This document shows, one piece after another, positions 1 through 5,782 of a stretch of DNA of 5,782 nucleotides. Location of the stretch: the NCBI GenBank assembly GCA_013817065.1, contig JACDDJ010000328.1, positions 1-5,782 on the forward strand. The letters run 5' to 3'. Position numbers and translations under genes: made by a program. The stretch comes from Acidobacteriota bacterium (GTDB lineage: Bacteria > Acidobacteriota > Vicinamibacteria > Vicinamibacterales > 2-12-FULL-66-21). The notes beneath the pieces were generated by a model that saw only the letters and a list, made by a program, of their open reading frames with translations, made no database searches and was not told the origin of the DNA. Each line of letters opens with the position of its first letter. Positions within the stretch are counted from its first letter, which is position 1.

Positions 1-135
1 GGTAAACGGCGAGCGCACCCCCCGCCAGCACCCACAGGCAGCAGCAGCAGTTCCCCATGTTGACGATCGGAAGCGCCGACATGACGCCGATGAAGGCACC
101 ACCAAGAAGCGCGGGCTGCAGCCTGCCGGAATCCA

Positions 136-136
<1 letters not shown>
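1..136 (-). CDS. Small Cys-rich membrane protein, N-terminal part (cut by window edge)
   Basis: The reading frame starts at ATG 136-134 on the minus strand and stays open for 45 codons to the left edge, so only the N-terminus is visible. It begins MDSGRLQPALLGGAFIGVMS, continues with a second hydrophobic stretch after the motif PIVNMGNCCCCLW (four consecutive Cys, residues 30-33), and then LAGGALAVY. Two hydrophobic segments with a short polar turn indicate an integral membrane protein. I recall uncharacterised bacterial membrane proteins with a similar N-C-C-C-C-L-W core, but I cannot give a function. The start codon overlaps the stop codon of the inositol-phosphate synthase gene by one base (TAATG), which suggests co-transcription and translational coupling. 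The overlap and the regular hydrophobic pattern support this being a real gene despite truncation. Confidence 0.72.
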
Positions 137-1449
<1,313 letters not shown>

Positions 1450-1543
1450 CGGGAGGAACTATATCATCGACTCATCCGGCGACGCCCCAGGCGCGCGGCG
1501 CGTGTGCACCTCATTACCCTGCGGCGGCGCCACGGCATCTGGC
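1450..1543. other. Divergent intergenic region between ino1 and the methyltransferase-like gene
   Basis: These 94 bases separate two divergently transcribed genes and should contain both promoters. The minus-strand side holds the extended -10 described for ino1. On the plus strand, TATCAT at 1462-1467 overlaps it and could act as a -10 for the rightward gene, leaving a leader of about 70 bases, but it has neither a TGn extension nor a clear -35. The remainder is very GC-rich, and I see no obvious operator palindrome. Confidence 0.6.
1458..1466 (-). promoter_or_regulatory. Candidate extended -10 promoter of ino1 (leaderless type)
   Basis: Read on the minus strand, this is TGATATAGT: the TGn extension plus a -10 hexamer with five of six consensus bases. 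Eight bases separate it from the GTG start at 1449, so transcription would begin at or within a base or two of the start codon. No convincing -35 hexamer lies 17 bases upstream, as is typical for extended -10 promoters. The assignment is inferred from sequence only. Confidence 0.45.
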
Positions 1544-2092
1544 ATGTTGAAGCTGAGAAAATCGACGACTCCTTCGGAACCCCTGATCATCGTCATGGCA
1601 GCGGTGCGCATGGGTGATCGGCTTCTCGTGCTCGGCGCGGACGCTCCAAAAGTTCTCGCGCAGCTTGCGCTGAAGCCGGGCCTCACCGGCCGCACCTGCA
1701 TGGTTGACGATGACGAAGCGCGCGTGCAGCGGGCCGTCAGTCTCGCGGAAAGTGAGGGCGGGCTCGTCGAGCCCCAGACCGTTTCGGTGACGTCACTGCC
1801 GTATGAGGCTGGCAGCTTCGACATTGCTGTCGTCAATCACCTGCTGCCGCGTCTCGACACCGGACGCCGCGGCCAATGCCTCGCCGAAGCCGCACGAGTC
1901 CTGCGCGGCGGCGGCCGCTGCGTAGTGATCCAGCCCGGACGACGGAACGGGATCGCGGGGCTCCTCGGCAGCGGCTCGAGCATGGCGGCCTCCGAAGTAG
2001 AGGCGCTACTGACCGCCGCCGGCTTTCGAGCCGTTCACACCCTGGCCGACCGCCAGGGCCTGCTTTTCGTCGAGGGCGCCCGCAGCACGTAG
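1544..2092 (+). CDS. Small SAM-dependent methyltransferase-like protein with degenerate motif I
   Basis: This 182-residue protein looks like a compact class I (UbiE/Methyltransf_11-like) methyltransferase fold. Strand 1 and its loop are RLLVLGADAP (26-35), followed by an acidic end of strand 2 (MVDDDE, 53-58), the typical LPYEAGSFDIAVVNHLLPRL block (85-104) and EAARVLRGGGRCVVIQPG (115-132), where the family usually reads LxxxxRVLxPGGRxxxxx. The usual GxGxG SAM-binding loop is replaced by G-A-D-A-P, so cofactor binding is uncertain and the protein may be a weak or non-catalytic member. The substrate is unknown. ATG 1544 is chosen because the N-terminal sequence MLKLRKSTTPSEPL leads directly into the fold; GTG 1502 is an in-frame alternative adding 14 residues, and neither has a good ribosome binding site. 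The frame stays open far upstream, but that part is antisense to ino1 and is not counted. It is transcribed divergently from ino1. Confidence 0.8.
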   Translation: MLKLRKSTTPSEPLIIVMAAVRMGDRLLVLGADAPKVLAQLALKPGLTGRTCMVDDDEARVQRAVSLAESEGGLVEPQTVSVTSLPYEAGSFDIAVVNHLLPRLDTGRRGQCLAEAARVLRGGGRCVVIQPGRRNGIAGLLGSGSSMAASEVEALLTAAGFRAVHTLADRQGLLFVEGARST

Positions 2093-2103
2093 CGTCGACG
2101 CTA
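2090..2103. repeat. Perfect 14-base palindrome overlapping the methyltransferase stop codon
   Basis: TAGCGTCGACGCTA is its own reverse complement, and its first three bases are the TAG stop of the preceding gene. As RNA it could form a 5-bp stem with a TCGA loop. There is no following T-run, so it is not a standard intrinsic terminator; it could stall transcription or protect a 3' end, or be incidental. Confidence 0.4.
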
Positions 2104-2110
2104 GAGGTGG

Positions 2111-2138
2111 CGCAATCCGCCATCCGCAATCGTCAATT
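2111..2138. repeat. Degenerate heptamer tandem repeat, four units
   Basis: Four consecutive 7-base units read CGCAATC, CGCCATC, CGCAATC and GTCAATT. Units 1 and 3 are identical, unit 2 differs by one base, and unit 4 has decayed. It lies wholly between genes. The seven-base period is not a multiple of three, consistent with a non-coding role. Confidence 0.6.
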
Positions 2139-2259
2139 CAGACTTTCTGTCCCCTCCGCACGTCAGTGTCTCAACGGGAATACAGCCGGAGCGGAACGTT
2201 CGCAACAGCTTCGGCAAAGATCCGCCGAGAAAACGAGTAACGGGCCGCAGCGCACGTCG

Positions 2260-2283
2260 TTGCCGCGCGGCAAGGGTTTTGCC
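2260..2283. promoter_or_regulatory. Overlapping inverted repeats upstream of the TonB-family gene
   Basis: The arrangement is TTGCC (2260-2264), GGCAA (2269-2273), TTGCC (2279-2283). The first two arms form a perfect 14-base palindrome, TTGCCGCGCGGCAA. The central arm can instead pair with the third across a five-base loop. The element ends 22 bases before the ATG at 2306. It could be an operator, a weak terminator (GGGTTTT follows the first hairpin) or an RNA switch element; sequence alone does not decide. Confidence 0.4.
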
Positions 2284-2305
2284 CCCCGAACACCTGACAA
2301 GTCCC

Positions 2306-3388
2306 ATGTTGCCCAGATCTGCCGCGGCCGACGTTTTCAGCGTGCCGGAAGTTGCGCGCGCCGCAGGCGTCGCCCCTGCCGCGGTTCGCTCGCTGATTGC
2401 CGCGGGCCAGGTGCGTGCGGCCGATGGCTTTCTCTCCGCGAGTCAATCGCTCCGTTGCATACGGATCCTGCGGAACCGGGTGAAGGTCGGCGACAAACCG
2501 GACCTGTTCGCCCCGCCGATTGCCGGTGAGCGCTCGCCGGGACCCGCGTTGGCTGCTTCGAGCGCGTTGCACGCGGCCATGCTCGGCGTCATCGTCCTGA
2601 TTACGACGTTCGGGATCTCGACGAAGGCTGATGAACCCCAACCCAGTCAGCCGTCACGGCTCGTCTTCCTCGCGATACCCGGCCCCGGCGGCGGCGGCGG
2701 CGGCGGCGGGTTGAAGCTGCAGAAACCAGCCGTGGCAGCAGAAATGAAGGGAACGGCAAAACTGAAGAGCCCGGTTCCGCCGCCGAAGCCTTTGACTACG
2801 CGGAAGCCGGTCGCAGAGGCGCGACCGGTGCCGCCACCGATGCCCCGGCCGGTCTACCGGAGGGAAGAACCGCCTCCGCCTCCGGCGCCACCCCCCGTCA
2901 CACCCCAGGTCGTCGCGCCGGTGGTCAACGCCTCGTCCGACGCACGCGACCGCGGCGGCGTCCTGAGTGAGAGCGCCGCTCAGACAGAAAGTCAGGGAAC
3001 GGGGTCAGGCGGGGGCGCCGGGTCGGGGCAGGGTAGCGGGATCGGTGAGGGCACAGGGACGGGTATCGGACCCGGCAGTGGCGGAGGCACAGGCGGTGGT
3101 CCCTATCGGCCAGGCAGCGGCGTCAGTGCACCCGAACTCTTGAGAGAGATTCGTCCCGAGTTCACCGAGGAGGCGCGCCGGCAGGGGATCTCCGGAGACG
3201 TCGTTCTCGAGATCGTCGTGCGGGCCGACGGCAGCGTCGGCGACGTGAAAGTCCTGGAGGGGCTGGGTGGCGGACTGAATCGCAACGCTGTAGATGCAGT
3301 GAAGCAGTGGCGCTTCTCGCCGGCGCGCCGGCAGGGCGTGCCCGTGGACGTGATGGTTGAAGTCGCCGTCGCGTTCAAATTGCGGTAG
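2306..3388 (+). CDS. TonB-family protein with N-terminal helix-turn-helix domain
   Basis: This 360-residue protein has clear parts in order. Residues 11-56 resemble a MerR/excisionase-type helix-turn-helix: FSVPEVARAAGVAPAAVRSL, then a turn, then LRCIRILRN. Residues 81-103 are a single membrane segment (ALAASSALHAAMLGVIVLIT). A run of eight Gly (128-135), a Pro-rich rod (156-199) and a Gly/Ser-rich linker (231-273) follow. Residues 279-360 are a TonB C-terminal domain, with the hallmark ARRQGISGDVVLEIVV, a DG turn, GLGGGLNRNAVDAVKQWRF and PVDVMVEVAVAFKL. The HTH would lie in the cytoplasm and the TonB domain in the periplasm, where family members contact outer-membrane partners to pass on proton-motive energy. 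No ExbB/ExbD gene is nearby, so a structural or signalling role is also possible. ATG 2306 is preferred; TTG 2279 would add nine residues. No Shine-Dalgarno is evident. Confidence 0.88.
   Translation: MLPRSAAADVFSVPEVARAAGVAPAAVRSLIAAGQVRAADGFLSASQSLRCIRILRNRVKVGDKPDLFAPPIAGERSPGPALAASSALHAAMLGVIVLITTFGISTKADEPQPSQPSRLVFLAIPGPGGGGGGGGLKLQKPAVAAEMKGTAKLKSPVPPPKPLTTRKPVAEARPVPPPMPRPVYRREEPPPPPAPPPVTPQVVAPVVNASSDARDRGGVLSESAAQTESQGTGSGGGAGSGQGSGIGEGTGTGIGPGSGGGTGGGPYRPGSGVSAPELLREIRPEFTEEARRQGISGDVVLEIVVRADGSVGDVKVLEGLGGGLNRNAVDAVKQWRFSPARRQGVPVDVMVEVAVAFKLR
2687..2710. repeat. GGC trinucleotide run inside the TonB-family gene
   Basis: Seven GGC units followed by GGG encode eight consecutive Gly (residues 128-135 of the TonB-family protein), just after the membrane segment. 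Glycine runs at this place are consistent with a flexible linker. The uniform codon choice makes the tract prone to replication slippage; changes by whole units would alter linker length without a frameshift. Confidence 0.8.
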
Positions 3389-3472
3389 GAACTAACGCTG
3401 AGAATGCGGGCCACCCACGCTGCGGGTGCGGGGCAACTCACGGCGAGGGTGCGGAGTGCGGGGAGCTTGGCA
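3389..3472. other. Spacer with clustered TGCGGG-like repeats and ribosome binding site
   Basis: These 84 bases separate the TonB-family stop from the next gene. TGCGGG or TGCGGA occurs five times, at 3405, 3421, 3427, 3450 and 3457, with the last pair forming a tandem heptamer (GTGCGGA, GTGCGGG). GGGGAG at 3460-3465 lies seven bases before the ATG at 3473 and serves as a good Shine-Dalgarno, which decides that start against ATG 3404. No terminator is visible, so read-through from the TonB-family gene is likely. Confidence 0.6.
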
Positions 3473-4231
3473 ATGGATACGATCTTGGTCACGGTAACGG
3501 CGCTGTCGCTTGCGATGGCTGCCGGGATGGGCGCAGTGCTCGTGCGGACGCTGCGCCTGGAGCGGCGTCGATCCGCCGCCCGAGTCGAGATGCTCGAGCA
3601 GCTGGCCGCGAACGGTTCGGAGCCCGGGATCGATGCCGCACAGCGCGCGAGACGGCGCGCTCCGGTGCTCGATGACTTCGAGCTGCGTCCGGGCCCGCCG
3701 CAGCCGACCACCGGTCCGGCGATCTTCTCTGAAATCTTCGAGGAGCACCAGGCCCCGTCCGCCTGGCCACGGCGCTTCGCCGTCATTGGCGCGATGACCG
3801 CGATCGTGTGTGCGGTGTTTCTTGGATGGCGAGGGCTCGGATCATCCACATCTGAAGCCCAGCCGACGCGTCAGGCAGCGACGTCGGGAACTGCGCAGCC
3901 GCTGGAGCTGCTGTCACTGCAACACACCCAGCAGGACGGGACGCTGGTGATCAGCGGTCTCGTGCAGAATCCGCGCGGCAGCGCACCACTCGCCAATGTC
4001 CAGGCGACGGCCGTGCTGTTTGCCGCTGACGGCGGCGCGCTCACCAGCAGCCGTGCCCCAATCGACTTCACGACGCTCGGCCCGGGCGAAGAGTCGTCGT
4101 TCGTCATCCGCATTCCGGCGGCGGCCGCTGTTGCGCGATACCGGGTCGGCTTCCGAGCCGGCGATGACCGCGTCCTCAACCACGTGGACCGTCGCAACAC
4201 TGAGACCGTCGCACGAAAGCAAGCGCCATGA
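3473..4231 (+). CDS. Two-pass membrane protein with periplasmic FxLYD-like domain
   Basis: This 252-residue protein starts with a hydrophobic segment (residues 3-24) followed by a strongly basic stretch (RTLRLERRRSAAR), so this side is cytoplasmic. A polar, Pro-containing loop of about 75 residues leads to a second membrane segment (102-118, FAVIGAMTAIVCAVFLG), placing the C-terminus outside. Residues 144-238 form a beta-rich domain with the order of an FxLYD-type domain: LVISGLVQNPRGSAPLANVQ, ATAVLFAADGGAL, then LGPGEESSFVIRIP and YRVGFRAG. Such domains are extracytoplasmic, immunoglobulin-like and of unclear ligand. ATG 3473 is chosen for its GGGGAG ribosome binding site; ATG 3404 would add 23 residues translated from repetitive spacer. 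The stop overlaps the start of the VWA gene by four bases (ATGA), arguing for coupled translation and a shared task at the cell envelope. The exact role is unknown. Confidence 0.82.
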   Translation: MDTILVTVTALSLAMAAGMGAVLVRTLRLERRRSAARVEMLEQLAANGSEPGIDAAQRARRRAPVLDDFELRPGPPQPTTGPAIFSEIFEEHQAPSAWPRRFAVIGAMTAIVCAVFLGWRGLGSSTSEAQPTRQAATSGTAQPLELLSLQHTQQDGTLVISGLVQNPRGSAPLANVQATAVLFAADGGALTSSRAPIDFTTLGPGEESSFVIRIPAAAAVARYRVGFRAGDDRVLNHVDRRNTETVARKQAP

Positions 4232-5346
4232 CCAGCATCCGCACATTGGCTGTTCTCGTGTTCCTCGCCGCCACCGTGGCGACGCCTTTTGGGCAGCAGA
4301 ACGAGCAGGCGTTCAAGTTCCGCACCGGCGTCGAACTGATCAACGTGACCGCGACCGTCACCGACGCGAATGGCCGCTTCGTCCCGAATCTGCGCAAGGA
4401 GGATTTTCGCGTCTTCCAGGACGACCAGCCGCAGGAGATCACTCACTTCAACAACGAGCGCGTGCCGGTCAGCCTCGGGATCATCCTCGACACCAGCGGC
4501 AGCATGGCTGGCGAAAAGATGACCGCCGCCAAGCTTGCGCTCAACCGATTCCTCAGGGACCTTCTCGGCCCCGAGGACGAGGTGTTCCTCTACCGATTCG
4601 ACACTTCGCCTGAACTGGTCCACGAATGGACCACCGACCGTGCGCGCGTCAGCGCGGCATTGAACCAGATCCAGCCGCGCGGCGGCACGGCGATGTACGA
4701 CGCCGTCTCCGAGGCCATCCCCCTCGTGCAAGCTGGCAAGCATCGGAAAAAGGCGCTGCTCATCATCTCTGACGGCAACGACACGAGCAGCCGCACAGCG
4801 ATCATTGCGTTGAAGGAACAGATCCGCGAGACCGAGGTCCTGGTTTACGCGATCGGCATCGACACGCAGCTCACCACCGAACCGGCCAGGCCACGACGAT
4901 CCCTCGGCGGTCTGCTGGAGACGGCTTTCCAGCAGCGTCCGATCCCCCTCCCGTTTCCACGGCCCGGGGCGCGGCGGCCACCGTCACGTCCGCTTCCGGC
5001 GCCGCCACCGGCCCGCCCTGGCACGCGCTTCCCGCCGGGAACACCACCGGTGATCCCGCCGGGCGGATCGGCGCCGCGCAACACGCGCGTGACCCCTGAC
5101 GACCGCGTCAACGTTGCCGCGCTGCGCGACATCACCGACGACAGCGGTGGCCGCACCGAAGTGATCCGCGATCCTCGCGATCTCGATCCGGCAACGGCCG
5201 GCATCGCCGATGAACTCTCGCGGCAGTATTACCTGGGTTATGCCTCGAACGGCGTCAAGGATGGTCGCTGGCACGCCATCCGGGTGGAAGTCGGGAACGG
5301 CCGCTTCCTCGTCCGCGCGCGGCGGGGATTTGTCGCGACGCCATGA
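4228..5346 (+). CDS. Secreted VWA-domain protein (VWFA-related Acidobacterial type)
   Basis: This 372-residue protein carries an N-terminal signal peptide (about residues 1-22, hydrophobic core TLAVLVFLAATVA, no lipobox). A beta-rich lead-in with the family pattern VTDANGRFVPNLRKEDFRVF (44-63) is followed by a VWA domain from about residue 80. The metal-ion-dependent adhesion site looks complete: DTSGSM (88-93), T154 in RGGTAMYDA, and D182 in IISDGND. A Pro/Arg-rich insert (about 238-285) interrupts the C-terminal part, which then gives VAALRDITDDSGG, the family signature YYLGY (334-338) and FLVRARRGFVA. Members are widespread in Acidobacteriota and presumed to mediate metal-dependent protein contacts outside the cytoplasm; ligands are not known to me. 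The start at ATG 4228 overlaps the preceding stop (ATGA). It sits third in the TonB-like/FxLYD-like/VWA run. Confidence 0.92.
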   Translation: MTSIRTLAVLVFLAATVATPFGQQNEQAFKFRTGVELINVTATVTDANGRFVPNLRKEDFRVFQDDQPQEITHFNNERVPVSLGIILDTSGSMAGEKMTAAKLALNRFLRDLLGPEDEVFLYRFDTSPELVHEWTTDRARVSAALNQIQPRGGTAMYDAVSEAIPLVQAGKHRKKALLIISDGNDTSSRTAIIALKEQIRETEVLVYAIGIDTQLTTEPARPRRSLGGLLETAFQQRPIPLPFPRPGARRPPSRPLPAPPPARPGTRFPPGTPPVIPPGGSAPRNTRVTPDDRVNVAALRDITDDSGGRTEVIRDPRDLDPATAGIADELSRQYYLGYASNGVKDGRWHAIRVEVGNGRFLVRARRGFVATP

Positions 5347-5352
5347 TGCCGC

Positions 5353-5361
5353 TGATATCAT
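5353..5361 (+). promoter_or_regulatory. Candidate extended -10 promoter of the ZIP transporter gene (leaderless type)
   Basis: TGATATCAT combines a TGn extension with TATCAT, five of six bases of the -10 consensus. Exactly six bases separate it from GTG 5368, so the expected transcription start coincides with the start codon. There is no good -35 at 16-18 bases and no Shine-Dalgarno. It would give the ZIP gene expression independent of the upstream VWA gene. The call is inferred from sequence. Confidence 0.45.
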
Positions 5362-5367
5362 TCCGCG

Positions 5368-5782
5368 GTGCAAATCTACATGGTCGCCGTGGGGCTGAGC
5401 GTACTCGGCAGCCTGGGCGGCCTGCTCGCGGCATCGACCTTCCTGCTCGCGGGTGACAGCCTCCGTTCGAAGATCGTTCCCTGGGCGATCAGCTACGCCG
5501 TAGGAACGCTGCTCGGCGTCGCGCTGCTGGCCCTGCTGCCCGAAGCGCTCGAAGTATTGCCACCGCAGGTGGCACTCGGGACGCTGCTGGCAGGCGTCCT
5601 CACTTTTTTTCTGCTCGAGAAGCTGGTGCTCTGGCGTCACTGCCACGACGGCCACGGCCATGAGTGCGAAGCACACACCAGCAGCGCTGCTTCCCTGGTC
5701 ATCGTCGGGGATGCCTTTCACACGTTTGTGGACGGCGCCATCATCGCGGCCGCGGTGATGACCTCGGTGCCACTCGGGATTA
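5368..5782 (+). CDS. ZIP-family divalent metal transporter, N-terminal part (cut by window edge)
   Basis: The first 138 codons of a membrane protein are present and the frame is open at the right edge. Membrane segments are about residues 4-28, 36-57 (ending ALLPEAL), 69-88 and 107-131. The loop between the third and fourth is rich in metal-binding residues (RHCHDGHGHECEAH, 90-103), as in ZIP transporters. The fourth segment has GDAFHTFVDGAIIAAA (114-129), matching the ZIP metal-site motif, usually H-N-x-x-D/E-G; H118 and D122 are kept but Asn is replaced by Thr119. ZIP proteins move zinc, iron or manganese into the cytoplasm; the metal here is unknown. GTG 5368 is preferred because an extended -10 is placed for a leaderless start and an in-frame TGA lies at 5353-5355; ATG 5380 is the alternative. 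It lies 21 bases after the VWA gene. Confidence 0.9.
   Translation, partial: MQIYMVAVGLSVLGSLGGLLAASTFLLAGDSLRSKIVPWAISYAVGTLLGVALLALLPEALEVLPPQVALGTLLAGVLTFFLLEKLVLWRHCHDGHGHECEAHTSSAASLVIVGDAFHTFVDGAIIAAAVMTSVPLGI

Larger units (their letters stand above)
2093..2305. other. Intergenic region upstream of the TonB-family gene
   Basis: This 213-base gap has no credible gene: the frames open here encode low-complexity Arg/Ser-rich or out-of-phase sequence. It holds the end of the stop-codon palindrome, a four-unit heptamer repeat (2111-2138) and a TTGCC/GGCAA/TTGCC inverted-repeat cluster (2260-2283) just before the TonB-family start. No confident -10/-35 pair was found. The composition is less GC-biased around 2111-2240 than in the flanking genes, as expected for non-coding DNA. 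Confidence 0.65.

Noticed and set aside
2141..2993. An 11-base inverted pair, GACTTTCTGTC (2141-2151) and GACAGAAAGTC (2983-2993)
   Set aside because: Several 11-base matches are expected by chance in a window of this size, and the second copy lies inside coding sequence.
3412..3428. Short inverted repeat CACCC...GGGTG as a terminator after the TonB-family gene
   Set aside because: A five-base stem with no T-run is common by chance in GC-rich DNA and is interrupted immediately outside the stem.
3404..3472. Earlier ATG for the FxLYD-like membrane protein
   Set aside because: The extra 23 residues come from a repeat-bearing spacer and precede a normal hydrophobic start; ATG 3473 has the better ribosome binding site (GGGGAG, 7-base spacing).
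3871..4743. 290-codon minus-strand open frame
   Set aside because: It spans parts of two strongly supported plus-strand genes and has no domain signature; it is a GC-driven shadow.
4984..5721. 245-codon minus-strand open frame
   Set aside because: It overlaps the conserved C-terminus of the VWA protein and the ZIP transporter; no family features are present.

Overview
The window is GC-rich and most likely comes from an Acidobacteriota chromosome, plausibly a soil Vicinamibacteria-type lineage. This rests on three things: a secreted VWA protein of the kind described as 'VWFA-related Acidobacterial domain', a TonB-family protein with the Pro/Gly-rich architecture common in that phylum, and the general base composition. 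The taxon is inferred from gene content; there is no rRNA or tRNA gene. I see no mobile element, CRISPR array or prophage gene.

Layout. On the minus strand (1-1449) a myo-inositol-1-phosphate synthase is followed, with a one-base stop/start overlap (TAATG), by the start of a small Cys-rich membrane protein that runs off the left edge. A 94-base divergent gap separates these from the plus-strand genes: a small degenerate SAM-methyltransferase-like protein (1544-2092); a 213-base gap holding two perfect 14-base palindromes and a heptamer tandem repeat; a TonB-family protein with an N-terminal MerR/excisionase-like helix-turn-helix (2306-3388); a two-pass membrane protein with a periplasmic FxLYD-like domain (3473-4231); a secreted VWA protein (4228-5346) overlapping it by ATGA; and the first 138 codons of a ZIP-family metal transporter (5368 to the right edge).

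How they may work together. The TonB-like, FxLYD-like and VWA genes are co-directional and tightly spaced, and all place their main domain outside the cytoplasmic membrane, so they look like one cell-envelope unit. No ExbB, ExbD or TonB-dependent receptor is visible here. The ZIP gene follows 21 bases after the VWA gene but seems to have its own extended -10 element placed exactly for a leaderless GTG start. The inositol-phosphate synthase gene shows the same arrangement. No complete new system can be proven from this window. The most unusual items are the HTH-TonB fusion and the two matching leaderless-type promoters.
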